Origin: DASUBV01 sp036501025
GTDB lineage: Bacteria > Actinomycetota > Actinomycetes > Streptosporangiales > Streptosporangiaceae
NCBI GenBank assembly: GCA_036501025.1
Contig: DASYBB010000200.1
Coordinates: 181,252 to 245,251, forward strand
Direction: 5' to 3'
Length of the DNA stretch: 64,000 nucleotides
Position 1 is the stretch's first letter. The number at the start of each line of letters is the position of its first letter. The notes under the pieces were generated by a model. That model searched no databases and was not told the DNA's origin. It worked only from the letters and a program-made list of their open reading frames with translations. The translations under genes and the position numbers were made by a program. This document shows positions 15,200-23,258 of the stretch, piece after piece.

Positions 15200-15736
15200 G
15201 TGCGCTATCCGGCCGCGATCGCCGGCATGGTCCTCGTCGACAGCTCCCATGAGGGCCAGGTAACCCGCAGGGGCGCAGTCGGCTGGCGGTACAGCCCGGC
15301 GGGCCAGCGCTGGAGGGCCCTGAAGCGCCGGGCGCAGCCCCTGGGCCTCTACAGGCTGGCGGACGCGGCTGGCGCGGCACATGAGCTCGACGGTGACGTT
15401 GCCCGCGAGGTCGAGCCCGAGGACGGCGGCGCCCACAGGGCGATCCTGCTTTCGAGTCGGCACCGCCGAGCCGTGGTCCGCGAGCAGCTCCTGGCTGCCA
15501 CGCTCTCAGGGACTCCGCCCCAGCTCGGATCGATCCCGGTCACCGTGATCACCGCCGGCCGCGAGGACCCGGACTGGGTGCAGATGCAGGACGAGCTTGC
15601 CGCCCTGTCGTCGGATAGCAGGCACGTCTTCGCCGAGGGAAGCAGCCATTACGTGCAGCGAGATGACCCGGAGCTAGTCCTCCGGGCCATCAGGGACATG
15701 GTGCGGAGGCTCCGGCCGGGAAGCCGGCCTGGATGA
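15200..15736 (+). pseudogene. alpha/beta hydrolase, C-terminal fragment
   Basis: The frame begins at GTG 15200 with RYPAAIAGMVLVDSSHEGQ, which in intact hydrolases directly follows the GxSxGG nucleophile elbow. The nucleophile and the whole N-terminal half are missing. The catalytic His is retained in GSSHYVQRDDPELV near the end. It is therefore a 5'-truncated gene lying just inside the left end of the tRNA-Ser(UGA) element, and cannot be active. Confidence 0.65.
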
Positions 15737-15751
15737 GGTCGCTCCACGTCT

Positions 15752-15780
15752 GGAATTCGGTCTGCGCCAGACCGAATTCC
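15752..15780. repeat. perfect 13-bp inverted repeat
   Basis: GGAATTCGGTCTG and its exact complement CAGACCGAATTCC flank a 3-base loop (CGC). It lies 16 bp after the hydrolase fragment. No T-run follows on either strand, so it may be a cruciform or a recombination or regulatory site rather than a terminator. Confidence 0.6.
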
Positions 15781-15936
15781 GCCTCGGTCGGGTAGGCCTG
15801 GCGCCCGTTGCGGCTACCGGGCTTTGCCGAAGGCGTGCCGCCTGCTCACTGGGCGCCTCGGCTGTGGGTCTCGTATAAGCGCAGCTTGTCAAGGCCCGTG
15901 CCTTGACACCCATCCCGGCCCGTGGACGCTGAGCAT

Positions 15937-16488
15937 ATGAAGCTGCACGATGGCGAGCGCATCGTCGTGGACACCCCGGCCGGGCAGCGGTGGCGGCTGG
16001 CGGTGATGGGCCTCGTCCTGACCGGCGCGGCCGCATGGCTCGCCGTCGGCGAGATCGACGGCGACCTGGGCCTGGTCGTCGGGATACTGGGCCTGGTCCT
16101 CTTCGGGCCGCTGACCGTCACGCTGCTGCTGCGGGCGCTCCGCCGGACGCCCGTGCTGGTCCTGGATGCCGCCGGGTTCACCGACCACGCGACGGCGTCG
16201 GCCGTGGGCTGGGTGGCCTGGCAGGACGTGCACAGTATCGACGAGCGGATGTTCATGGGCCGGGTCTTCGTCGCCGTGACCGTCCGCGACCCGGACGCCT
16301 TCCGCCGCGGGCTGCCGGTGTGGCGGCGGGCGCTGGGCGGGATCAACCGGCACCTGGTCGAGGGCGACGTGCTCATCCCCGAGAACGTGCTGCCGATGAG
16401 CGCGCAGGAACTGGCCAGGACGATGCGGTCCCTGCGGCACGACTCCCACGGCCGCCCCGATGGCCACGGGCAGCCGGCGCGCGCCTGA
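15937..16488 (+). CDS. STM3941-like two-helix membrane protein
   Basis: About 183 residues from ATG 15937 (an in-frame GTG at 15922 is an alternative). Two adjacent membrane helices (LAVMGLVLTGAAAWLAVG and LGLVVGILGLVLFGPLTVTL) are followed by a soluble domain resembling a PH-like fold, with VLVLDAAGFTDHATASAVG and WVAWQDVHSI. This arrangement matches the STM3941 family of uncharacterised proteins. It is intact although it lies within the decayed element. Confidence 0.7.
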   Translation: MKLHDGERIVVDTPAGQRWRLAVMGLVLTGAAAWLAVGEIDGDLGLVVGILGLVLFGPLTVTLLLRALRRTPVLVLDAAGFTDHATASAVGWVAWQDVHSIDERMFMGRVFVAVTVRDPDAFRRGLPVWRRALGGINRHLVEGDVLIPENVLPMSAQELARTMRSLRHDSHGRPDGHGQPARA

Positions 16489-16493
16489 GGCTT

Positions 16494-16765
16494 TCAGCCG
16501 ACGGACCCGGTGATCACGCGGCGGTGGCTCCCGGTCGTATACAGAGCGTAGCGACTGCTATCGATGCTGTGATCGTCCGCCTTAACCGGCTTGTCCTAGC
16601 CCTTGGCCGATGCCTGCTCGTCCCAGGAGTAGGACTGGAGCTGGGCGATCAGGTTCTTGCACGAGGAGTGGATCAGCAGCCGGCCCGTGGCCAGCAGGGA
16701 CGACATGAGCCGGATGCCGTCGAGCACGCTGTTGTCCGCGCCCATGACGCTCAGGCCGCGATGGC
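16494..16765 (-). pseudogene. phage terminase large subunit remnant
   Basis: The minus-strand reading GADNSVLDGIRLMSSLLATG, then CKNLIAQLQSYSWDEQASAKG, is typical of the nuclease end of large terminases. A TAG replaces the next sense codon, after which the same frame continues as DKPVKADDHSIDSSRYAL, the usual DDHxxDAxRY ending, to a TGA at 16494. Only the last ~90 codons remain, with a nonsense codon inside. It marks the element as phage-derived. Confidence 0.65.
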
Positions 16766-16853
16766 AGGCTGAGGGAGGCGGTCGCGTCTCCCACCTCCTG
16801 GACCTCGGCCCGGTAGACGAGGCTGAGGTAACCATTGCTGGAAGGTCCGGCAC

Positions 16854-17532
16854 GTGATCCTCTTCAACCCGGTCTACGCCGTCGAGCTGGAGCCCGAGGA
16901 GACGCCCGAGGCGCAGCGCTGGAGCGCGGCCGAGGCGGCCCGGTTCCTGGCCGCGACCGCCGATGACCGGCTCGGCCTGATGTTCCGCCTGGTCGTGCTC
17001 CGCGGCGCCCGGCGCGGCGAGGCGGCCGGGTTCCGCTGGGATGACGGCGACCTGGAGGCCGGGTACCTGAGCGTCGACCGGCCGGTCCTGCAGATCGGCG
17101 GCGAGGTCGTCGAGGGCAAGCCGAAGTCAAAGGCCGGCGCCCGCAAGGTGTGGCTGGACGCCGAGACGATCCGGCTGCTGAGGGCGCACCGCAAGGCGCA
17201 GCTGGCCGCCCGGCTCCGCGCCTCCAGCGCGTGGCACGAGAACGACCCGGTGTTCTGCCGCGACGACGGGTCGGCCTGGCCGCCCGATGAAATCTCGCGC
17301 CGGTTCAAGGTGCTCGCGGCCGCGGCGGGCGTACCGGTGATCAAGCTGCACGAGGGGCGGCACTCGGCGGCGTCGCTGGCCCGGGACGCCGGGGTCGACC
17401 GGAACATCCGCCCAGGCGCAGCTCGGCCACGCCACCGGGACGATGACCGACCACTACACGCACGTCGAGGCGGCGGCCCCCCGGGCCGCGGCCGAGGCGG
17501 TCGCGAAGCACGTGGGGGAGGCGTCGGCATGA
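16854..17532 (+). pseudogene. tyrosine recombinase (integrase) remnant, frameshifted
   Basis: The catalytic domain is present without its N-terminal core- and arm-binding domains. Catalytic Arg lies in LRGARRGEAAGFRW, Lys in GKPKSKAGARKV, and HxxR in LHEGRHSAAS. After about 17412 a +1 shift is needed to read AQLGHATGTMTDHYTHVEAA, which holds the GH and the nucleophilic Tyr, ending at TGA 17530-17532. Read straight, the frame runs on to 17702 through the tRNA. It lies beside tRNA-Ser(UGA) as integrases usually do, and is inactive as written. Confidence 0.75.
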
Positions 17533-17537
17533 CGCGC

Positions 17538-17557
17538 TGTCCGCACGATGTCCGCAC
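17538..17557. repeat. TGTCCGCAC arm-type repeat, right end
   Basis: Second copy of the paired TGTCCGCAC units with an 11-bp period, 60 bp from the tRNA-derived core repeat and just after the integrase remnant. Confidence 0.5.
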
Positions 17558-17617
17558 ATCAGCGGTGCCGCCCGGCACCCGCTGCGATCGCCCGTTCGAA
17601 TCCGGCGCGTCCGCGCT

Positions 17618-17658
17618 GGTCACAGCGGAGAGTGTGGGATTCGAACCCACGGTGACGG
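17618..17658. repeat. attR-like core in tRNA-Ser(UGA)
   Basis: 41 bases identical to 14939-14979, formed by the 3' end of the intact tRNA-Ser gene plus 8 flanking bases. Confidence 0.75.
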
Positions 17659-17712
17659 GTTACGCCACAGCGGTTTTCAAGACCGCCGCCCTCGGCCACT
17701 AGGCGAACTCTC
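17626..17712 (-). tRNA. tRNA-Ser (anticodon UGA)
   Basis: 87 bases. Acceptor GGAGAGT pairs with ACTCTCC, the discriminator is G, the anticodon loop CTTGAAA gives TGA, there is a long variable arm, and the T-loop is TTCGAAT. CCA is not encoded. It is the integration target of the element to its left. Confidence 0.93.
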
Positions 17713-17800
17713 CGCCGACCACGATAGCGGTGCTGGGGCCTGGCCCGTCTACTACGCAGCGTCGAACGCGGGTAGGCTCACGGACGTGTAAGGAGGTCGC

Positions 17801-18868
17801 ATGCTTCCCCCGTTCGGCTGGTCGGCCGTGGTCACCCAGTGGCAGTTCGCGCCGGTCGTTACTGTCCTCACTGTCGTCTGCGCCGTCTTGTACGGCTGGG
17901 GGGTTGTCCGGGTCGCCCGGCGGCACCCGGCCCGGCCGTGGCCGCTGTGGCGGACCGGCATGTTCGCGGGCGGCCTGGCCGTCATCGTGATCGCGACGCA
18001 GAGCGGCGTCGGCGCCTACGACGACCTGCTGTTCTGGGACCACATGGTGCAGCACCTGATGCTGCTCATGGTGGCGCCGCCGCTGCTCATCACGGGCCAG
18101 CCGATGACGCTGCTCATGCACGCCAGCCGCAACCCGCTGCACAACTGGACCAAGCGAGCGCTCCGGTCCCGGGTGGCCAGCTTCCTGACCTGGCCGGTGT
18201 TCGGCGCGGTGGCCTACACCGCGGCGGTCGTGGCGGCCCACCTCACCAGCATCGCGGGCCTGGTCGAGACGAACCAGACCCTGCATGACGGCGAGCACGC
18301 GGTGTTCCTGATCATCGGCTACCTGTTCTTCCTGCCCATCCTGGGGCGGGAGCCGATCCGGTGGCGGCTGACGTACCCGATGCGGTTCATCATCCTGGTC
18401 CTGATCATGCCGGTCGACACGTTCACCGGCCTGGTGCTCGGGTACGGCGGCGCCGGGACGCCGGGCCTGCCCACCGGGCCGCGCCCGGCCTGGGCCCCAG
18501 CCCCGATCGCCGACCTGCACGCGGGCGGCGCGGTCATGTGGATCGGCGGGGACGCCATCATGTTCGGGCTGATGATGCTCATCTACCTGATGTGGAGCCT
18601 GGACGAGCGGGATGTCGCCAGCGGGCACGGCTGGCTGGAGCGCGCCCGCAAGGCCAGCATGGCCAGCCTGGTCGCCGCCCACCAGCCCGCGGCCGACGGC
18701 CCGGCGGGAGCGGGCGGGACGGCCGCGGCCGGGGCGGGCGGCGACCTGGACGGGGTGGCGGCCGGCCGGTGGGCGGACCGCGGCGGGATCGACGACGACG
18801 AGCACCTGGCGGCCTACAACGCATTCCTGGCCCGGCTGAACCGGGGTCAGCCCGGACCCGGGAAATAG
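17801..18868 (+). CDS. cytochrome c oxidase assembly protein, CtaG-type
   Basis: 355 residues, ATG 17801 after AAGGAGG. About seven membrane helices include WDHMVQHLMLLMVAPPLLIT and the histidines typical of the caa3-type CtaG family, which helps insert copper into cytochrome oxidase. The C-terminal ~65 residues are cytoplasmic and Ala/Gly-rich. It is a lone gene just downstream of the tRNA-Ser. Confidence 0.9.
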   Translation: MLPPFGWSAVVTQWQFAPVVTVLTVVCAVLYGWGVVRVARRHPARPWPLWRTGMFAGGLAVIVIATQSGVGAYDDLLFWDHMVQHLMLLMVAPPLLITGQPMTLLMHASRNPLHNWTKRALRSRVASFLTWPVFGAVAYTAAVVAAHLTSIAGLVETNQTLHDGEHAVFLIIGYLFFLPILGREPIRWRLTYPMRFIILVLIMPVDTFTGLVLGYGGAGTPGLPTGPRPAWAPAPIADLHAGGAVMWIGGDAIMFGLMMLIYLMWSLDERDVASGHGWLERARKASMASLVAAHQPAADGPAGAGGTAAAGAGGDLDGVAAGRWADRGGIDDDEHLAAYNAFLARLNRGQPGPGK

Positions 18869-19024
18869 ACGGACAGTAGCCGAGTAGTTACTGCTAGCTG
18901 ACTTTAGCCCTCTAAGATACGCGTGCGTTAAATTTTGCCAGAAAATCCCGAACCGTTCCGGCCCGCCGTACGTGATTGCTGTCGAACCCTCCAGATGGGA
19001 CGACCTGAGGTGCGGTTCTCGCTC
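18869..19024. other. intergenic region, locally AT-rich
   Basis: No gene seen. Bases 18895-18960 are clearly richer in A and T than the surroundings (for example TTAAATTTTGCCAGAAAATC). This marks a break in composition before the AAA ATPase gene. Confidence 0.4.
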
Positions 19025-19072
19025 GCCGGGCTGTGTCAGGGAACAATGGCCCCGTTCCCTGACACGCCCGGC
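19025..19072. repeat. long inverted repeat, 19-bp stem
   Basis: GCCGGGC, a one-base bulge and GTGTCAGGGAAC pair perfectly with GTTCCCTGACAC and GCCCGGC around a 9-base loop (19045-19053). It lies 108 bp upstream of the AAA ATPase start and 157 bp after ctaG. No T-run follows. Confidence 0.7.
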
Positions 19073-19179
19073 GATGCTATTTCCGGGCGGTGCCTGCGGG
19101 CAGCCCTCCGCGACACGCCGGTAGCGCTTTCTACGCCAGTCTAGGAAACTTGCTAGACCGGGCCATATGCTCCTATCGC

Positions 19180-20361
19180 GTGGACCCCGTGAGAAATCCG
19201 TACGCGCCGGGCGCCGGCCAGCGCCCGCCCGAGCTGGCCGGCCGTGACCGTGAGATCGCCCAGTTCGAGGTGGTGCTGGAGCGGATCGCCCGCGGCCGCC
19301 CCGAGCGCAGCATGGTGCTGACCGGCCTGCGCGGCGTCGGCAAGACCGTGCTGCTGAACACCTTCCGCTCGATGGCCATGCAGCGGCTGTGGGGCACGGG
19401 CAAGATCGAGGCCCGGCCCGAGCAGTCGATCCGGCGCCCGGTCGCGGGCGCACTGCACATGGCCGTCCGCGAGCTGGCGCCCCGGCACCGGGCGCCGGAC
19501 CGGATCGATCACTTCCTGGGCGTGCTCAAGTCGTTCGCTGCCCGCGACGCCCGCGCGCCCAAGGGCTCGATCGTCACCCAGCTGGGCATCGACGTCCCGG
19601 CCGTGCGCGGCCGCGCCGACTCCGGCGACCTGGAGATCGACCTCACCGAGCTGCTGGCCGACGCGGCCTCGGTGGCCGCTGACCTCGGCGTCGGGATCGC
19701 GCTGTTCATCGACGAGATGCAGGACGTGCAGGCGCCGGATATCTCGGCCCTGTGCGCGTCCTGCCACGAGCTGTCGCAGAGCAACGGCCCGCTGATCGTG
19801 GTGGGCGCCGGGCTGCCGCACCTGCCGTCCGTGCTGTCGGCGAGTAAGAGCTACTCCGAGCGCCTGTTCCGGTACGTGTCCATCGACCGGCTCGACCGGG
19901 AGTCGGCCGACATCGCCGTGCTGGCCCCGGCCCGGCGGGAGGGCGCCGACTTCGAGCAGGCGGCCCTGGACGCCCTGTACGCGGCGGCCGACGGCTATCC
20001 CTACTTCGTCCAGGCCTACGGCAAGGTGACCTGGGACGTGGCCGCAGCCAGCCCGGTCACCGCGCACGACGTGAGCGTGGCCGGCCCGGTCGCGGCGGGG
20101 GAGCTGGCGGTCGGGTTCTTCGGCAGCCGGTACGAGCGGGCCACCCCGGCCGAGCGCGAGTACATGCGGGCGATGGCCATGCTGGGCGATGACCCGGTGC
20201 AGACCTCCCAGGTGGCCGAGGAACTCGGGCGCAAGCCCTCCAGCGTGTCCCCGGCCCGGGACAGCCTCATCAAGAAGGGCCTGATCTACAGCTCCGAGCG
20301 CGGGCTGATCGCCTTCACCGTCCCGCACTTCGGGCGGTTCCTCCGGGCTCAGCCGGTCTGA
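19180..20361 (+). CDS. AAA family ATPase with C-terminal winged helix
   Basis: About 393 residues from GTG 19180 (DPVRNPYAPGAGQRPPELAG). Walker A is GLRGVGKTVLL, Walker B is ALFIDEMQDV, and sensor-like VVGAGLPHLP follows. The last ~70 residues form a winged helix (TSQVAEELGRKPSSVSPARD then LIKKGLIYSSERG). The order resembles Orc1/Cdc6-like or STAND-type ATPases of unknown role found widely in actinomycetes. The frame extends upstream to 19090 without a ribosome-binding site. It stands alone between two strong hairpins (19025-19072 and 20382-20421). Confidence 0.82.
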   Translation: MDPVRNPYAPGAGQRPPELAGRDREIAQFEVVLERIARGRPERSMVLTGLRGVGKTVLLNTFRSMAMQRLWGTGKIEARPEQSIRRPVAGALHMAVRELAPRHRAPDRIDHFLGVLKSFAARDARAPKGSIVTQLGIDVPAVRGRADSGDLEIDLTELLADAASVAADLGVGIALFIDEMQDVQAPDISALCASCHELSQSNGPLIVVGAGLPHLPSVLSASKSYSERLFRYVSIDRLDRESADIAVLAPARREGADFEQAALDALYAAADGYPYFVQAYGKVTWDVAAASPVTAHDVSVAGPVAAGELAVGFFGSRYERATPAEREYMRAMAMLGDDPVQTSQVAEELGRKPSSVSPARDSLIKKGLIYSSERGLIAFTVPHFGRFLRAQPV

Positions 20362-20381
20362 GGATAGAGACGTCTGGGTAA

Positions 20382-20421
20382 TTCTAAGTTTCTCTAGGAA
20401 AGGTTCTAGAGATTCTTAGAA
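20382..20421. terminator. bidirectional hairpin terminator
   Basis: TTCTAAGTTTCTCTAG (20382-20397) pairs with CTAGAGATTCTTAGAA (20406-20421), with mismatches only in the central three positions; the loop is 8 bases. The A/T-rich stem stands out. It sits between the convergent AAA ATPase and MauE-like genes and contains the latter's stop codon. Confidence 0.65.
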
Positions 20422-21302
20422 AGAGGCAGAACCCTGGGCCGCGGCATCGGCCGGCGTGCCCGGGCGGGTGCGGTGACCCAGGCCAGCGGCTGGCCGGTGG
20501 CCGCGTCGACGAGAGCCGTGTGGATCTGCGGCCGGCGCTGGCGCAGGAACACGGCGAACACGATCTCTGCCTCCCGGTCGCCGTAGCGGGCGGGGAACAC
20601 CAGGTAGCGCCAGCAGAGCTCGCGCCAGACGTCGGCCGGGACGTCCGCCGTGATGAGCCCGGCGTGCCGGCGCCACTGCTTGCTCCGGCGCAGCGCCGTC
20701 AGGGTCCGGTCGGCGGGCATCACCCGCAGCTCGCACGGCTCGGAGTAGCCCAGCCGGACCAGCGCCTCGCCCAGCTCGGGCGACAGGGCGGCGATCAGGG
20801 CGAGCTCGGCCGCGAGCAGCCCGAGCAGGCTCAGGGCGGAGCCCTTGGTGTGCGGCTGCCGGATCGGGCCGAGGCCGATCGTGGCCAGCGCGGCCAGCGA
20901 CAGCAGGGCCGACCGGGTCAGCGTCCGCCAGTTGACCGGGGCGTGGCTGAAGTCGCCGAAGCAGCCGCAGCCGATATCGGGCCGGGCGGCCCGCAGTTCC
21001 AGCAGGGAGCACGCCGCGACCAGGAACAGCAGGCCGGTGCCCAGCCGGACGCAGGTGGCCGGGGCACCCCGGCCGATCTGGCCGGCGGTCAGGATGAGGC
21101 CGACCCCGAGGCCGAGCTCGAGCGCGCACATGGCCAGGGCGACCGGCCGCCGCAGCCGCATCGGGAACAGCGCGGTCGGGCCGAGGCCGGCGTCCACGGA
21201 GCCCACCCGCAGGATCCGCATGATCTTGGCCGCGCAGCCGCTCAGCAGCAGCGCGGACAGGACCGGGATCTGCACGGTCTGGACCATGACCACCAGCACC
21301 AT
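20406..21302 (-). CDS. MauE/DoxX-like redox membrane protein
   Basis: 298 residues. Four membrane helices in the first ~175 residues match MauE, which is needed for disulfide maturation of methylamine dehydrogenase small subunits. The conserved cysteines are in the loop PDIGCGCFGDFS. The C-terminal ~110 residues are soluble and basic, an extension absent from short MauE proteins. ATG 21302 is one base from the stop of the upstream Cys-rich protein, so the pair is translationally coupled and the partner is the likely redox client. Confidence 0.78.
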   Translation of the reverse strand: MVLVVMVQTVQIPVLSALLLSGCAAKIMRILRVGSVDAGLGPTALFPMRLRRPVALAMCALELGLGVGLILTAGQIGRGAPATCVRLGTGLLFLVAACSLLELRAARPDIGCGCFGDFSHAPVNWRTLTRSALLSLAALATIGLGPIRQPHTKGSALSLLGLLAAELALIAALSPELGEALVRLGYSEPCELRVMPADRTLTALRRSKQWRRHAGLITADVPADVWRELCWRYLVFPARYGDREAEIVFAVFLRQRRPQIHTALVDAATGQPLAWVTAPARARRPMPRPRVLPLSKNL

Positions 21303-21303
21303 G

Positions 21304-22359
21304 TCAGCGGCCGATCGTGATGGTGGCGTTGAAGCAGCCCCGGTCCAGCTCGCCGCCGAGGGCCACGAAGCTCGCCTCGGTCAGGTCCGCGACGCGTCCC
21401 CGCGGGGAGGTCCCGCAGGTCACGCACCGGTCGTTGAACAGCCGGGCGACCGCCGCGCAGCCGGTCACCGGGAGCACGCAGGAGGCGCCGTTGCAGTCGT
21501 TGCGCACCAGCAGCGCGCTGCCGACGGCGAGGTAGGGCATCCGGGCGTAGCCGCGGGCGGTGCCGGCCGCCGCCTCCTCCACGCAGCCGGTCTCCGGGTC
21601 CAGCGCGGGATAGGCCACGCCGAGCACTCCCGGCGGCTCGCCGTCGGGCTCGTGCCAGGTGGCGGACCCGCTGATGGCGTCGGGCACGTGCCCGCTGACC
21701 AGCGGGGCCTCCGGGATCCGGTCGGCGGGGTAGGCCGGCTGGGAGGTGGCGGGGATTACGCCCTCCAGGGCGTCGGGGCCGCGCAGGCCGATGATGTCGA
21801 TCAGGTAGCCGGGCTGCAGGGTGGGGAAGCGGACCTGGATCCGGCCCGCCGCGCGGGGCGGGATGACGACGACCTGGCGCTGCCGGGTGGCGCCCTCGTC
21901 CACGATCAGGTAATCGCTGCTGTGCTCGATGATCGTGCCGGTCACCCGGCCGATGTTGGCCCAGATCCGGTCGGCCACGGCCCGGCGGTCCGGATGCAGC
22001 CGGACGACGGCCCGGTCGCCGGCGTGCAGTGCGGTGGGCTCTAAGAGCGCGCCGCGCCAGGTGGCCGTGTCGCTGCTCAGGGTGAAGCGCTGCTCCGAGC
22101 CGGGCCGGGCGCCGGGCTCGCCGAGGACCAGCACGTGCGGGCTGACGTCCAGGACCGTGCCGGTCACCGACCGGGGCAGCCGGGCGGCGTCCGGGAAGTC
22201 GCCGTGGCCGGCCGGGTGATCGGCTCCGCCGTGGGCCGCCTGGGGCCGGAACACCGCGTCCTTCAGCAGGCGGCGCCGCGCGATCCGGGCGGCGTCGGCC
22301 GCGCCGGTGGCGCCCGCGCAGCGGTCGCAGCACCCGCGGTCCCCGCGAGCCTTGAGCAT
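21304..22359 (-). CDS. Cys-rich protein with C-terminal double-psi beta-barrel-like domain
   Basis: 351 residues from ATG 22359 (GGGAGGG upstream). The N-terminus is Cys-rich (CCDRCAG). The middle has beta-rich repeats with no motif I recognise. The last ~95 residues resemble RlpA/barwin double-psi barrels (LLVRNDCNGASCVLPVTGC, then DRCVTCG, then ADLTEASFVALGGELDRG) with about six cysteines. No signal peptide is evident. Tight coupling to a MauE-like gene suggests its cysteines need an oxidised state. It could alternatively be an analogue of a methylamine dehydrogenase light chain; the exact role is open. Confidence 0.65.
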   Translation of the reverse strand: MLKARGDRGCCDRCAGATGAADAARIARRRLLKDAVFRPQAAHGGADHPAGHGDFPDAARLPRSVTGTVLDVSPHVLVLGEPGARPGSEQRFTLSSDTATWRGALLEPTALHAGDRAVVRLHPDRRAVADRIWANIGRVTGTIIEHSSDYLIVDEGATRQRQVVVIPPRAAGRIQVRFPTLQPGYLIDIIGLRGPDALEGVIPATSQPAYPADRIPEAPLVSGHVPDAISGSATWHEPDGEPPGVLGVAYPALDPETGCVEEAAAGTARGYARMPYLAVGSALLVRNDCNGASCVLPVTGCAAVARLFNDRCVTCGTSPRGRVADLTEASFVALGGELDRGCFNATITIGR

Positions 22360-22552
22360 CGGCCCTCCCGGGCACGGACGTGGATCACTTCTTGCCGGCT
22401 GACGGTCACATATATCAGACTTTCCGTCACGCCCGAAAGAGGTCGCATCAGGTGACCCAAGTCTTCCTGTTCTGTGGTCATCCGTTACCCGAGACACGCC
22501 GTTACACGGGGTAGTCAACCGTGCGAGACCTGTAGCTGAGTACCGTAAGAGC

Positions 22553-23119
22553 GTGAGCGTGGGGGGCGATCACTTTGCAGCACGCGCGTACACCGGGGCC
22601 AGCGTGCCGGAGCAGCACGTGCCGTCGGAGAACGGCGGTGACCTGGAGTTCCGTGAGTACGTGACCAGCCGGGGCCGGGCGCTGCTGCGGACCGCCTACC
22701 TGCTCACGGGCAACCTGGCCGACGCCGAGGACCTGCTGCAGGCCGCGCTGGCCAAGACCTACCTGGCCTGGGACCGGATCGAGGACCGCGGGGCGCTCGA
22801 CGGCTACGTGCGCCGGGCCATGGTGAACACGCACATCTCCTGGTGGCGCCGCCGCCGGGTCCAGGAGTTCCCCACCGACGAGCTGCCGGACCAGCCGGTC
22901 GACGATCACGCCGGGGACAGCGACCTGACCGAGACGCTGCGGGCCGCCATCGACCGGCTGCCGCACCGGATGCGCACCGCCGTGGTGCTGCGCTACTACG
23001 AGGACATGACCGAGGCCGAGGTCGCCGAGCGCCTCGGCGTCAGCCTCGGCACGGTGAAGAGCACGGTCTCCCGGGCGGTCGCCAAGCTGCGCATCGACGC
23101 CGAGCTGCTGGCCGACTGA
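22553..23119 (+). CDS. SigE-family ECF RNA polymerase sigma factor
   Basis: 188 residues. Region 2 is FREYVTSRGRALLRTAYLLT with ADAEDLLQAALAKTYLAW. Region 4 is LPHRMRTAVVLRYYEDMTEA with VSLGTVKSTVSRAVAKLR. This matches the actinobacterial SigE-like ECF subgroup that usually lacks a linked anti-sigma gene, and none is seen here. GTG 22553 is 193 bp from the divergent Cys-rich/MauE operon, which is a candidate target. Confidence 0.9.
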   Translation: MSVGGDHFAARAYTGASVPEQHVPSENGGDLEFREYVTSRGRALLRTAYLLTGNLADAEDLLQAALAKTYLAWDRIEDRGALDGYVRRAMVNTHISWWRRRRVQEFPTDELPDQPVDDHAGDSDLTETLRAAIDRLPHRMRTAVVLRYYEDMTEAEVAERLGVSLGTVKSTVSRAVAKLRIDAELLAD

Positions 23120-23258
23120 CCAGGCACAAGCCGGCCGCGGGACGGGTACTGACGAGACCGGAATTTGCCGCTACGGTGACACTAAGTCCCATCAGGACCG
23201 GATTCCGCGCAGCCAGTCCGGGCATCGCCGCTGGCGCGCTGACTGCCAGGAGGTTGCC

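Larger units (their letters stand above)
14939..17658. mobile_element. remnant integrative element at tRNA-Ser(UGA)
   Basis: A 2.7 kb segment between two copies of a 41-bp sequence from the 3' end of tRNA-Ser(UGA). It holds a truncated hydrolase, an STM3941-like membrane protein, a terminase scrap and a frameshifted tyrosine integrase next to the tRNA. Paired TGTCCGCAC repeats lie inside both ends. The layout fits a decayed prophage or integrative element. Confidence 0.7.

Noticed and set aside
17533..17702. Integrase frame running on to 17702
   Set aside because: The extension passes through the tRNA-Ser gene; the conserved GH...Y motif is in the shifted frame that stops at 17532.
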